From: Lentibacillus siamensis
GTDB lineage: Bacteria > Bacillota > Bacilli > Bacillales > Amphibacillaceae
Length of the DNA: 64,000 nucleotides
Assembly: GCF_039522605.1 (NCBI RefSeq)
Contig: NZ_BAAADS010000001.1
Location: forward strand, 124,001-188,000
Direction of reading: 5' to 3'
In this document: positions 16,550 to 25,475 of the stretch, one piece after another
Layout of the letters: each line of letters starts with the position of its first letter
Numbering within the stretch: the stretch's first letter is position 1
Program-made: the position numbers and the translations under genes
Notes under the pieces: generated by a model
Seen by the model: only the letters and a program-made list of their open reading frames with translations
Told to the model about the DNA's origin: nothing
Databases searched by the model: none

Positions 16550-16598
16550 TCGTTCACCTTCTTTCCATAGTATTGTTCACGATTTTTCACCATTATAA

Positions 16599-17345
16599 TC
16601 ATTCGCTCCAGTCAAGGGACTCAAGAAAACGGTAAATATCCTCGTACAACTGTTCTTTTTCCTTTCCCATCGTGATCACATGGCTGGAATTTTCATACCA
16701 TTTCAAGTCTTTTTGATCGGATTGAATATTTTCGTATATATAGTTTGCACTGTCTGTGTTGATCATTTCGTCCTGACCAGCCTGGACAACCAACGCAGGC
16801 GAATAGATTGTATCAACATTGTTTTTTACTTCTGTTATGAATTTACCAAGATCCCGAAACATTTCTGCTGAATTATCAAGCAATTCATTGACTTCCTGAT
16901 CAACCGTTTCCGCATCTTTTCCTTCAAGCTGCTTGAATTCTTTTGCTTTTGCCTGGAACCCCTTCGTCAGTTCTGTTTCATTGTCAAAAAACATCGGTGC
17001 GCACATTGTAACAAGCCCCTTCACCTGATTGGAGTAGGCAAGTTTTAGGGTAAGAACACCTCCAAGCGATAATCCAGCCACGGCAATTTCTTTATAACCC
17101 AGCTCTTTCAAATGGTTATAGGCATTCTCAACATCTTCCCACCATTGCGCCGCATTTGCTTTAATTAACGCTTCAGGCTCTTTTCCATGCCCCCGGTAAA
17201 TTGGCGCATGACTGGTATAGCCTTTTTTCTCTAAAAAACGACCCAGCATGCGAACATCTGCTGAATGTCCAGTAAATCCATGTAATAATAATACCGCACG
17301 CGGGCCTGCTTCAAACGTAAATGGTTTTGGTAGTTTTATTTTCAT
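16599..17345 (-). CDS. est: carboxylesterase (YvaK/Est30-type)
   Basis: A 248-residue alpha/beta hydrolase that cleaves short-chain esters. The catalytic triad is Ser in GLSLGG (near residue 94), Asp in QAGQDEMIN, and His in ENSSHVITMGKE. The oxyanion motif is LLLHGFTGHSADVRMLGRFL. It aligns with B. subtilis YvaK along its whole length, which places the start at 17345, 11 nt after GAAGGAG. Gene order secG-est-rnr is conserved in Bacillus. The natural substrate is unknown. Confidence 0.93.
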   Translation of the reverse strand: MKIKLPKPFTFEAGPRAVLLLHGFTGHSADVRMLGRFLEKKGYTSHAPIYRGHGKEPEALIKANAAQWWEDVENAYNHLKELGYKEIAVAGLSLGGVLTLKLAYSNQVKGLVTMCAPMFFDNETELTKGFQAKAKEFKQLEGKDAETVDQEVNELLDNSAEMFRDLGKFITEVKNNVDTIYSPALVVQAGQDEMINTDSANYIYENIQSDQKDLKWYENSSHVITMGKEKEQLYEDIYRFLESLDWSE

Positions 17346-17395
17346 TTCTGCTACATCTCCTTCAGTAATTCCTGGTATCAATACCATACCCTATT

Positions 17396-17430
17396 AAAAA
17401 ACCCTTATCACATGATGTGCGATAAGGGTT
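17396..17430 (-). terminator. secG terminator
   Basis: Minus strand: AACCCTTATC/GATAAGGGTT with an 11-nt loop, followed by a T-run, directly after the secG stop. It partly separates secG from est. Confidence 0.88.
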
Positions 17431-17434
17431 TTCT

Positions 17435-17665
17435 TTACACAATATATCCACTTAGAAAAGCTAACACGAAAAACAGCACCCCAGTTACAACTGTTCCTCT
17501 ATGCAGTACAAGATCTGCACCGCGGGCTTTCTGTTTCCCGAAGAGCTGTTCGGCACCCCCGGAAATTGCTCCGGAAAGCCCTTCACTTTTACCTGACTGC
17601 AATAAAATAAGTACGATCATTACAATTGCATCAATAACCAATAAAATATTTACAATCCCTGTCAT
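17435..17665 (-). CDS. secG: preprotein translocase subunit SecG
   Basis: A 76-residue protein with two membrane helices (residues ~2-22 and ~54-74) joined by a Gly/Ser-rich loop with LLQSGKSEGLSGAISGGAEQ, the hallmark of SecG. It assists SecYE in moving proteins through the membrane. Its own terminator follows, so est and rnr may also rely on another promoter. The ribosome site GGAGG is 12 nt upstream, a rather long spacing. Confidence 0.95.
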   Translation of the reverse strand: MTGIVNILLVIDAIVMIVLILLQSGKSEGLSGAISGGAEQLFGKQKARGADLVLHRGTVVTGVLFFVLAFLSGYIV

Positions 17666-17818
17666 TATGAAATGACACCTCCTGTAACGGACAAATACCT
17701 ATAAGTACCTTAGCATAATTTCATATCGAACCGCAAGTTATTTTCGCTTATTTTTGGACGTTTCATTGATTTCATTTTAACATGATAATAGACCAATTAC
17801 GAAATGGGTGGATGAAAA

Positions 17819-18742
17819 ATGGAAGAAACATTATGGTTAACGATGGACGATGATGTACAGATTTACGTCAAGAAATGGTTCGACCCTTCAACAAAACCGG
17901 CGGCCATCGTCCAGCTTGCCCACGGCATGGTCGAGCATATTAACAGGTACAATGAAATTGCTGAATTTTTACGGTCGCATCATATCTTTGTATACGGTAA
18001 TGATCACCGTGGACATGGGAAAACAGCAGAACAACAGGGTTTGTATGGATACCTTGCCGAACAGGATGGCTTTGAACGGGCTACAACGGATCTGTTTGAA
18101 GTAACAAAACTAATCAAGCTGGATTACCCGGATACACCCTTATTTCTGCTCGGACACAGCATGGGATCTTTTTTGATCCGTAACTATATCAGCCGACAAA
18201 GCGGCATGATCGATGGAGTGATTTTGTCAGGCACCGGATATTTTTCAAAGCTGACAAGCCATGCCGCCAAGCTGATTGCTTCCACTCTTCCGCCGAAAGA
18301 AAAATCACCTTTAATGAATTCGCTGGCGTTCAGTTCGTACACGAAACGGATTAAAAACAAGCGAACGAATTTTGACTGGCTTTCACGTGACAGAAAAGTG
18401 GTGCAGTCGTATATGGAGGACCCGATGTGCGGTCATATTCCGACAGCCCGGTTTTTCTATGATTTAATGACAGGACTCATTACGATTCATAACCGGAAAA
18501 ACATCCAATCCGTCCGCCCCAGCCTGCCAATGTTCTTCATAAGCGGCAGTGAAGATCCAGTCGGCAACTATGGAAAAGGTGTCTGGAAAACAGCCGGACT
18601 TTATCGTGATGCGGGAGTTGAGGATGCCACAGTAATGTTATTTGACCAGGGAAGACATGAATTACTAAATGAAAAAAACCGTGATCTGGTTTACGATGAC
18701 ATACTCCATTGGATGGAGGCACACATGGGTCGCAATGCTTGA
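17819..18742 (+). CDS. alpha/beta hydrolase, lysophospholipase/monoacylglycerol-lipase type
   Basis: A 307-residue serine hydrolase with the lysophospholipase_4 (Hydrolase_4) pattern: VQLAHGMVEHINRY, YGNDHRGHGKT, the nucleophile elbow LLGHSMGS, an Asp in SGSEDPVGNYG and the final His in DQGRHELLNEKNRD. No signal peptide, so it acts inside the cell, probably on lysophospholipids or monoglycerides. It is transcribed away from secG. The ribosome site is the modest GGGTGG. The next gene (ptsI) follows after 64 bp and may share the transcript. Confidence 0.88.
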   Translation: MEETLWLTMDDDVQIYVKKWFDPSTKPAAIVQLAHGMVEHINRYNEIAEFLRSHHIFVYGNDHRGHGKTAEQQGLYGYLAEQDGFERATTDLFEVTKLIKLDYPDTPLFLLGHSMGSFLIRNYISRQSGMIDGVILSGTGYFSKLTSHAAKLIASTLPPKEKSPLMNSLAFSSYTKRIKNKRTNFDWLSRDRKVVQSYMEDPMCGHIPTARFFYDLMTGLITIHNRKNIQSVRPSLPMFFISGSEDPVGNYGKGVWKTAGLYRDAGVEDATVMLFDQGRHELLNEKNRDLVYDDILHWMEAHMGRNA

Positions 18743-18806
18743 ACCGTTAAGCAGAAAAAAGTAAAATATAGGGTGGAATAAACTGAATTTGAAGGGTTGG
18801 TTTTGT

Positions 18807-20513
18807 ATGATTCAAGGAATAGCTGCATCGAACGGTATAGCAATCGCCAAGGCATACTTGCTTACTGCACCGGATCTGTCATTTGAGAAAAAGACGATTG
18901 ATAATCCCAACACAGAGGTAGAACGTCTGGAGAAAGCACTCGACGTATCAAAAGACGAACTGGAAAAAATAAAAGCACATACGAAAAAGGAAATCGGCGA
19001 CGAACATGCGGAGATTTTTTCTGCACATTTGCTTGTTTTAAGTGATCCGGAACTGATAAACCCAATTAAGGAAAAAATTAAAACTGAAAATGTGATGGCA
19101 GAAGCGGCACTTGACGAAACGGCCAACATGTTTATCGATATGTTCAAAACTATGGATAATGAATATATGCGGGAGCGTGCTGCAGACATTGATGATGTTA
19201 CAAAGCGGGTAATGGCGCATTTACTTGGAGCAAGTTTCCCCGATCCTGCGCTTATCGATGAGGAAGTTGTCGTCATCGCCAATGACCTGACACCATCGGA
19301 TACCGCCCAGCTGAATCGCCAATTTGTACAAGGATTCGCAACCGACATTGGCGGTCGCACATCACACTCGGCTATCATGGCGCGGTCGCTGGAAATTCCG
19401 GCTGTTGTCGGAACAAAAAAAGTTACAACTGACATTAATAACGATGACATCGTTATTGTTGACGGTATCGAAGGAAATGTGATTGTTAATCCAACTGATG
19501 ATGAACTCGCAACATACAAACAAAAACAGGAATCCTTTGCGAAACAAAAAGAAGAATGGGCCAAGTTGAAAGATGAATCAACCATCACTGCTGATGGAGA
19601 GCAGGCGGAACTTGGTGCAAACATTGGCACGCCTGAAGATGTAGCAGGTGTTCTTAACAATGGCGGTGAAGCAATTGGCCTTTATCGGACGGAATTTCTG
19701 TACATGGGCAAAAATGAACTGCCCACAGAGGAAGAACAATACGACGCGTACAAGTCTGTGCTTGAACAGATGGGTGATAAACCGGTTGTCGTCCGCACAT
19801 TGGACATTGGCGGTGATAAAGAATTAAGCTATCTGGATCTTCCGAAAGAATTAAATCCATTCCTCGGCTTTCGGGCAATCAGGTTTTGCCTGGAAAATGA
19901 GAATGTATTCCGTACTCAATTACGTGCGTTACTGCGCGCAAGTGTTCATGGCAACCTGAAAATCATGTTTCCAATGATTGCAACACTTGAGGAGTTCCGC
20001 CAGGCAAAAGCAATTCTGTCGGATGAAAAAGAAGACTTGAAGCAAGAAGGCATAAAAGTTTCCGATCAAATCGAAGTCGGCATTATGGTTGAGATTCCAT
20101 CCACCGCAGTAACAGCCAAACAATTCGCCAAAGAAGTGGATTTTTTCAGTATTGGAACGAATGATCTGATTCAATACACGATGGCAGCCGATCGCATGAA
20201 CGAACGCGTCTCATACTTGTATCAGCCATACCACCCGGCAATCCTGAATTTGGTAAGCAGTGTTATTGAAGCAGCACATGCAGAGAACAAATGGGTTGGC
20301 ATGTGCGGTGAAATGGCCGGTGATTCAATCGCAATCCCAATACTGCTAGGACTTGGCCTGGACGAATTCAGCATGAGCGCAACATCCATTCTGCCGGCCC
20401 GCACTCAAATCCGCGGACTGTCAAAGGAAAAAATGGCATCATATAAAGATAAATTCTTATCAATGGGAACTGCAGAAGAAGTTGTTCAATTTGTGAAAGA
20501 AAAGACAGAGTAA
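18807..20513 (+). CDS. ptsI: PTS enzyme I
   Basis: A 568-residue phosphoenolpyruvate-protein phosphotransferase that starts the PTS phosphate relay to HPr. His187 in GGRTSHSAIMARS is the phosphorylated residue. The PEP-binding barrel carries IGLYRTEFLYM, VVRTLDIGGDK, FFSIGTNDLIQYTMAADR and the catalytic Cys in WVGMCGEMAG. The start at 18807 gives the family N-terminus MIQGIAASNG, with AAGGG upstream. Unusually for Bacillaceae there is no ptsH in front of it. An intrinsic terminator follows at once. Confidence 0.96.
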   Translation: MIQGIAASNGIAIAKAYLLTAPDLSFEKKTIDNPNTEVERLEKALDVSKDELEKIKAHTKKEIGDEHAEIFSAHLLVLSDPELINPIKEKIKTENVMAEAALDETANMFIDMFKTMDNEYMRERAADIDDVTKRVMAHLLGASFPDPALIDEEVVVIANDLTPSDTAQLNRQFVQGFATDIGGRTSHSAIMARSLEIPAVVGTKKVTTDINNDDIVIVDGIEGNVIVNPTDDELATYKQKQESFAKQKEEWAKLKDESTITADGEQAELGANIGTPEDVAGVLNNGGEAIGLYRTEFLYMGKNELPTEEEQYDAYKSVLEQMGDKPVVVRTLDIGGDKELSYLDLPKELNPFLGFRAIRFCLENENVFRTQLRALLRASVHGNLKIMFPMIATLEEFRQAKAILSDEKEDLKQEGIKVSDQIEVGIMVEIPSTAVTAKQFAKEVDFFSIGTNDLIQYTMAADRMNERVSYLYQPYHPAILNLVSSVIEAAHAENKWVGMCGEMAGDSIAIPILLGLGLDEFSMSATSILPARTQIRGLSKEKMASYKDKFLSMGTAEEVVQFVKEKTE

Positions 20514-20523
20514 GATTATAATT

Positions 20524-20554
20524 TGCCCGGACAACAGGTATGTCCGGGCATTTT
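20524..20554 (+). terminator. ptsI terminator
   Basis: The stem TGCCCGGACA/TGTCCGGGCA (20524-20533 and 20541-20550) is followed by TTTTGTTGTT. Confidence 0.9.
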
Positions 20555-20569
20555 GTTGTTGATGTGTCT

Positions 20570-20666
20570 CTGTTCTGTCGATATATGTTTTTTTGTCGAT
20601 ATATCTGCTGTTCTGTCGATATAATTTTTCTCCTGCCGATATATTAGCTATCCTATCGATATAAAG
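20570..20666. repeat. degenerate ~20-bp minisatellite (TCGATATA core)
   Basis: Five copies of T/CCGATATA begin at 20578, 20596, 20616, 20636 and 20656, so spacing is 18, 20, 20 and 20. Most are preceded by TGTTCTG- or TCCTG-like sequence. The array fills the gap between the convergent ptsI and nitroreductase genes. It shares GCTGTTCT-TCGATATAA with the array at 41405. Confidence 0.75.
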
Positions 20667-20687
20667 CGTGCCACACAATCCTGCAAG

Positions 20688-21275
20688 TTAATCCGATATT
20701 ACCTCCAGCTTCCCCTCAATCGGTGTACGTCCTTTATCACGGGGAATCTTTTCGGGATAGCCAATTTGCATGACTGCTGCAATCTTAAACGTTTCACTAT
20801 CCAAGCCAATATCTTCAAGGAAACCGCTGTCATGCATGTAGGGGGTGATTGTCCAGAGCATTCCCACACCATATTGCCAGGCAGCAAGCTGAGCATTTTG
20901 TATAAACGCACAAACTGAGGCATACTCCTCCTCATAGCGGACGGGATCTTCGTTTTTTTCAACATAAATCAAAGCATGGTGCGGGATCTTCATGAGAAAC
21001 TTCCGCATTGATTCAGTCATTTTCACCGTCTTCGGATTGTTATCAGTTTTCAGCATTCCGATTCGCTGATAACTTGCCAAAATTGAACTGATAAATTGTC
21101 GCTTTCCTTCTTGTTGATAGAGTTTTATCTTCCAAGGTTCATTCATGTAATGCGTCGGAGCATAGGTTCCGTATGACAATATTTTTTTCAAAATTGCCAG
21201 GTCGACTTCAATCTCTTTAAAACGATGAATAGATCTGCGTTGTTTAATAGCATCCAGTAGTTCGATGATGATCAC
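20688..21275 (-). CDS. nitroreductase family protein
   Basis: A 195-residue FMN-dependent oxidoreductase of the nitroreductase fold. Visible family features are the FMN-phosphate motif QRRSIHRF near the start, YAPTHYMNEPWKI, the long helix VCAFIQNAQLAAWQYGVGML (~115-135), and the C-terminal AVMQIGYPEK. It resembles small YdjA/YfhC-like members. The substrate is unknown. The assigned start is GTG with AAAGG abutting it, so the true start may be a little downstream. It lies 12 bp after the nucleoside hydrolase gene, probably in one operon. Confidence 0.85.
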   Translation of the reverse strand: MIIIELLDAIKQRRSIHRFKEIEVDLAILKKILSYGTYAPTHYMNEPWKIKLYQQEGKRQFISSILASYQRIGMLKTDNNPKTVKMTESMRKFLMKIPHHALIYVEKNEDPVRYEEEYASVCAFIQNAQLAAWQYGVGMLWTITPYMHDSGFLEDIGLDSETFKIAAVMQIGYPEKIPRDKGRTPIEGKLEVISD

Positions 21276-21287
21276 CCTTTTTTAAAA

Positions 21288-22250
21288 TCACTGACTGGAC
21301 TGTTGACCAGTCATTGTCGTCATAAAATCGATATAAAACTTTTTGTAATCTAAACCAAAAGCAATCCGGTGTGGTTTGACTGCTGAATTATTGCTCATGT
21401 TTCCATTTGGCCTAATATTGGCGATGCTCTGCCCGCGTGCTGCCCCTGTTTCTTGTTGAACAATTTTAACTGGAAATACCCGATAGGTAAACATATCTTC
21501 CTTGACAACAGCCATCAGTGTCAGAACATCATGCAGCGGGGCGCCCTTTATGTCAGGATATACTTTTTTATAATATTTATAGTAATAATCCAGCATCGGC
21601 TTGATAATATCTAAGCCGCCTACACGGTCAATATAATCAGTCATTTTTGGTGTCACGATTGCTTTTTGCGTTACATTCAATGGAAAAATAGTCACATTTT
21701 GAGCATATTTTAATACAATCTGTGCCGCAATAGGGTCTCCGTAAAAATTCGCCTCCGACACTGCCGTAACATTGCCAGGAACCCAGAACGCACCTCCCAT
21801 AAGATTATACCGGTTGACATTATTCATCAATGATGGATACAGAATGAACAACGTTGCAAGTGAAGTGAGTCTGCCTATATTTACAATAATCAGGTCATCC
21901 TTATATTCCTTAATTATATCAACCACTTCAAAAAAGTTTTCCACAATTCCATTTTCTTCGGCTTCCGGTGGAATAATTGGTCCAAGCCCGTACTCCCCAT
22001 GAATTTCCGGGAAATATGCTGGATTCTCACCTGTCATTGGATGTTGTGCGCCACCGATAACTTGTATATCCTCTTCGATATCCAGCAGATTACGGATATA
22101 ATTTACATTCGCCAGAGCATTTTCTTTCGGAATGTTTCCATAATCTGCGACAACACCAACTACATCAATCTTATCATTAAAGTAAGAATAAATGAGCGTA
22201 ATTGTATCGTCAATGCCAATGTCCCCAAACACGAGAACCTTTTTCGCCAT
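21288..22250 (-). CDS. nucleoside hydrolase (inosine-uridine preferring type)
   Basis: A 320-residue hydrolase that splits nucleosides into base and ribose. The calcium-binding N-terminus is FGDIGIDD, slightly altered from the classic DxDxxxDD. Other marks are VVGVVADYGN, the NIGRLTSLA strand, MGGAFWVPGNVTAVSEANFY (ligand loop) and PLHDVLTLMAVV with the conserved Asp. The start at 22250 has AAGGGG 9 nt upstream. It leads a likely operon with the nitroreductase gene. Substrate range cannot be told. Confidence 0.9.
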   Translation of the reverse strand: MAKKVLVFGDIGIDDTITLIYSYFNDKIDVVGVVADYGNIPKENALANVNYIRNLLDIEEDIQVIGGAQHPMTGENPAYFPEIHGEYGLGPIIPPEAEENGIVENFFEVVDIIKEYKDDLIIVNIGRLTSLATLFILYPSLMNNVNRYNLMGGAFWVPGNVTAVSEANFYGDPIAAQIVLKYAQNVTIFPLNVTQKAIVTPKMTDYIDRVGGLDIIKPMLDYYYKYYKKVYPDIKGAPLHDVLTLMAVVKEDMFTYRVFPVKIVQQETGAARGQSIANIRPNGNMSNNSAVKPHRIAFGLDYKKFYIDFMTTMTGQQSSQ

Positions 22251-22383
22251 AAGGTTCACCCCTTTTTAAAGCTGTTACACCCATACTGTATTCCGGTTAG
22301 GGTTTGTCCTATGTGAGAGTTCTCCAACTTTAACCGGGGTGCTGTTGCATAGGAACATATTTGTGGTGGAGACATTTTTAACC

Positions 22384-22492
22384 TTCGCACGTTTGGGGCG
22401 GAGTTCGCACGTTTGGGGCGGAGTTCGCACGTTTGGGGCGGAGTTCGCACGTTTGGGGCGGAGTTCGCACGTTTGGGGCGGAGTTCGCACGT
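22384..22492. repeat. 20-bp tandem repeat, 5.4 near-perfect copies
   Basis: The unit TTCGCACGTTTGGGGCGGAG starts at 22384, 22404, 22424, 22444 and 22464, with a partial sixth copy at 22484 running into the palindrome at 22494. GC content is far above the surroundings. On the opposite strand the core reads ACGTGCGAA, close to the ATGTGCG core of the array at 27561. No gene is supported here. Confidence 0.92.
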
Positions 22493-22493
22493 G

Positions 22494-22528
22494 AACATTC
22501 GGGTGGTGCCCGGCACCACCCGAATGTT
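22494..22528. repeat. 35-bp perfect palindrome with a single central base
   Basis: The left arm AACATTCGGGTGGTGCC (22494-22510) and its exact complement (22512-22528) flank one C. It is joined to the 20-bp array and lies before the eno terminator. A degenerate relative is inside the rnr terminator. Confidence 0.9.
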
Positions 22529-22534
22529 GCCGAA

Positions 22535-22563
22535 TAAAAAAGAGCGGAAAGTTCCGCTCTTTT
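22535..22563 (-). terminator. terminator of the glycolytic operon
   Basis: AGAGCGGA/TCCGCTCT (22541-22548 and 22553-22560) is followed on the minus strand by T6. It also has T4 on the plus side. It lies 47 bp past the eno stop. Confidence 0.88.
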
Positions 22564-22609
22564 AACTGTATCAATTTTATAAAGTTGACAACACTGTCCG
22601 TCTCTTTCC

Positions 22610-23893
22610 TTATTTTAAATTATAAAATGAATTTAAACCGCCGTATTCGCCCATGCCGGCGAGTTCGTCTTCAATCCGGAGCAGCTGGTTATATTTGGCA
22701 ACGCGGTCAGTCCGGGACGGTGCACCGGTTTTGATTTGTCCGGCGTTCGTTGCAACTGCAATGTCAGCGATGGTTGCATCCTCTGTTTCACCGGAACGAT
22801 GTGAGATTACCGCGGTATAGCCGGCACGCTTAGCCATTTCAACTGCTGCAAATGTTTCAGTCAGCGTTCCAATCTGGTTCACTTTGACAAGAATGGAGTT
22901 GCCGACACCTTGTTCGATTCCATGTGCCAATTTACTTGTGTTGGTAACGAATAAGTCATCACCAACCAGTTGTACTCGATCACCGATGCGGTCGGTCAGC
23001 AGCTTGTGACCTTCCCAGTCATTTTCATCGAGACCATCTTCAATTGAAATAATTGGATAATGATGAATAAGCTCTTCATACCAGTCAACCATTTCAGCAG
23101 ATGTGCGGACAACCCCTTCACCTTTCAAGTTGTACTTGCCGTCATCATAAATTTCAGATGAGGCAACATCCATGGCAAGTTTTACTTCTTCACCAGGTTT
23201 ATATCCGGCAGCTTCAATTGCTTCCACAATTGTTTGCAGCGCCTCTTCATTGGACTTCAAATTTGGTGCAAATCCGCCTTCATCACCTACACCAGTATTA
23301 TAGCCTTTTGATTTCAATACTTTCTTCAATGCATGAAAAATTTCGGCACCGGTGCGCAGCGCTTCCTTAAATGTTGGAGCAGCGACAGGCATAATCATAA
23401 ATTCCTGAATGTCCACATTGTTATCGGCATGCTCGCCCCCATTTAAGATGTTCATCATTGGGGTTGGCAATGTTTTTGCATTGAATCCGCCGAGATAGTT
23501 GTACAAAGGCAACCCCAGATAGCTTGAAGCTGCATGAGCAACAGCCATGGAAACACCAAGAATAGCATTGGCACCAAGGTTTCCCTTGTTATCTGTACCA
23601 TCGAGTTCCAGCATAATTTGGTCAATGATATTCTGGCGGGTTACGTCAACTCCAAGCAATTCAGGTGCAATGACATCATTGACATTTTGCACTGCTTTTT
23701 CAACACCCTTGCCGAGATAACGGTTCTTGTCCTCATCGCGAAGTTCAACTGCTTCGTATTCACCTGTTGATGCGCCACTTGGCACCAGTGCGGCACCAAA
23801 AGCACCGGACTCAGTGGATACTTCTACTTCGACTGTTGGATTACCTCTTGAATCCAACACTTCACGTGCATATACGTCTGTAATATATGGCAT
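22610..23893 (-). CDS. eno: enolase
   Basis: A 427-residue enolase converting 2-phosphoglycerate to phosphoenolpyruvate. Visible signatures are AREVLDSRGNPTVEVEV at the N-terminus, SGASTGEYEAVELRD, GDEGGFAPNL, the metal Asp/Glu in SIEDGLDENDW and DDLFVTN, catalytic Lys in ILVKVNQIGTLTE, and SHRSGETED. The start at 23893 has AAGGGAG 8 nt upstream. It is the last gene of gapA-pgk-tpiA-gpmI-eno. Confidence 0.97.
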   Translation of the reverse strand: MPYITDVYAREVLDSRGNPTVEVEVSTESGAFGAALVPSGASTGEYEAVELRDEDKNRYLGKGVEKAVQNVNDVIAPELLGVDVTRQNIIDQIMLELDGTDNKGNLGANAILGVSMAVAHAASSYLGLPLYNYLGGFNAKTLPTPMMNILNGGEHADNNVDIQEFMIMPVAAPTFKEALRTGAEIFHALKKVLKSKGYNTGVGDEGGFAPNLKSNEEALQTIVEAIEAAGYKPGEEVKLAMDVASSEIYDDGKYNLKGEGVVRTSAEMVDWYEELIHHYPIISIEDGLDENDWEGHKLLTDRIGDRVQLVGDDLFVTNTSKLAHGIEQGVGNSILVKVNQIGTLTETFAAVEMAKRAGYTAVISHRSGETEDATIADIAVATNAGQIKTGAPSRTDRVAKYNQLLRIEDELAGMGEYGGLNSFYNLK

Positions 23894-23936
23894 CACAATC
23901 GCTCCCTTGGTTTACTTTAATATAGTTTACCATGAA

Positions 23937-25475
23937 TTATTTTTTAATTAATGATTCACCGGTCATTTCATCGGATTTTTTTACATCCAGTAAATCCAAT
24001 AATGTTGGTGATAAATCTGCTAAAATTCCGCCGTCACGGAGCTCAGCACCTTCTTTCGTGACAATTACCGGAACCGGGTTTGTCGTATGTGTGGTCATCG
24101 GTTCATCTTCAGTTGTGACCACTTCATCCGAGTTGCCGTGATCGGCCGTAATGATAGCATTTCCGCCAAGCTCAAGAATTTTATCGACGACTTTCCCGAG
24201 ACATTCATCAACGGCTTCAATCGCCTTGATAGTAGGTTCAAGTTTACCGGAATGACCAACCATATCCGGATTGGCGAAATTTAAAATAATTGCATTGTTC
24301 TGTTGGGAATCGAGTTCCTGCAGAAGTGCATCTGTCACTTCATATACACTCATTTCCGGCTTCAAATCATACGTAGCAACCTTTGGCGAATCAATTAATA
24401 CACGCTTTTCGCCGGGAAATTCCTGCTCACGCCCGCCACTCATGAAAAACGTAACGTGCGGATACTTTTCCGTTTCTGCGATGCGAAGCTGGTTCATTTC
24501 GTTTTGAGAAAGCACTTCGCCGACTGTATTATCCAGGTTTACCGGCTCATACGCAACATAGCCGTCAACCGATTCACTGAAATTAGTCAGCATTACGAAA
24601 TCCAGATGTTTTGGTACGCCCTCCCCGCGGTCAAAGTCATGGAAATCTTCATTGGCAAACGTGCGGGAAATTTGAATTGCCCGATCCGGCCGAAAGTTGT
24701 AAAAAATAATGGAATCCCCGTCCTGAACTTTCCCGACCGGCTCATTATTTTCATCAATCAGCACCGACGGAATAACGAATTCATCATAGATACCATTTTC
24801 ATAGGAATCGTCAATGACGTCATATGGATCCCGATAGCTTGGTCCCTCACCATATACCATGGCATCATACGCCTTTTTGACACGATCCCATCGTTTATCC
24901 CGGTCCATCGAGTAATACCGGCCGGAAATAGTCGCAATCTTTCCGACCCCATATTCGTTCATTTTGTCCTGTGTCGCTTTGATGTATTTTTTTGCAGTTT
25001 GTTGCCCAACATCGCGTCCATCCAAAAATGCATGAACGTATACATCCTGTAAGCCGTTGTCACTCGCCAATTTCAGCAGTGCAAACAAGTGACGGATATG
25101 GCTGTGCACACCGCCATCTGACAGGAGCCCGAAAATGTGCAGTGCTTTACCATTTTCTTTTGCATTCTTGATTGACTTCAGAAACGCTTGTTTTTCAAAG
25201 AAGTCGCCTTCCTTGATTGACAGGTTCACACGGGTCAGGCTTTGATAAACAATACGTCCGGCACCGATATTCAAATGGCCTACTTCCGAATTCCCCATTT
25301 GGCCTTCCGGAAGACCGACTGCTTCACCTGAGGCATTCAGCTGATTATGCGGGTATTGTTTCCAAAACCGATCAAAATTTGGTGTGTTCGCTTGTTTAAC
25401 TGCGTTCCCTTTTTCTTCATCCCGAATGCCAAACCCATCCAGGATGATTAGTGCAGCTAATTGATCCTGCTTCAT
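23937..25475 (-). CDS. gpmI: phosphoglycerate mutase, cofactor-independent
   Basis: A 512-residue manganese-dependent mutase interconverting 3- and 2-phosphoglycerate. It has the alkaline-phosphatase-type metal sites: Asp13 in ILDGFGIRD, catalytic Ser63 in GQMGNSEVGHLN, SDGGVHSH, AFLDGRDV, and the C-terminal TADHGNSDE. Its start overlaps the tpiA stop (ATGA). This class is pH- and Mn-sensitive, which in Bacillus matters during sporulation. Confidence 0.97.
   Translation of the reverse strand: MKQDQLAALIILDGFGIRDEEKGNAVKQANTPNFDRFWKQYPHNQLNASGEAVGLPEGQMGNSEVGHLNIGAGRIVYQSLTRVNLSIKEGDFFEKQAFLKSIKNAKENGKALHIFGLLSDGGVHSHIRHLFALLKLASDNGLQDVYVHAFLDGRDVGQQTAKKYIKATQDKMNEYGVGKIATISGRYYSMDRDKRWDRVKKAYDAMVYGEGPSYRDPYDVIDDSYENGIYDEFVIPSVLIDENNEPVGKVQDGDSIIFYNFRPDRAIQISRTFANEDFHDFDRGEGVPKHLDFVMLTNFSESVDGYVAYEPVNLDNTVGEVLSQNEMNQLRIAETEKYPHVTFFMSGGREQEFPGEKRVLIDSPKVATYDLKPEMSVYEVTDALLQELDSQQNNAIILNFANPDMVGHSGKLEPTIKAIEAVDECLGKVVDKILELGGNAIITADHGNSDEVVTTEDEPMTTHTTNPVPVIVTKEGAELRDGGILADLSPTLLDLLDVKKSDEMTGESLIKK

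Noticed and set aside
18812..19660. Long open frame (282 codons) antisense to ptsI
   Set aside because: Ser-rich shadow of the ptsI coding strand; no ribosome site, no family resemblance.
22384..22492. CRISPR array
   Set aside because: Units are head-to-tail 20-bp copies without unique spacers, and no cas genes are present.
22256..22574. Repeat-encoded proteins (RTPPQTCELRPKRANSAPN units) on the minus strand
   Set aside because: The frames are open only because the 20-bp unit lacks stops in that phase; there is no good start or ribosome site, and the frame shifts with each copy.
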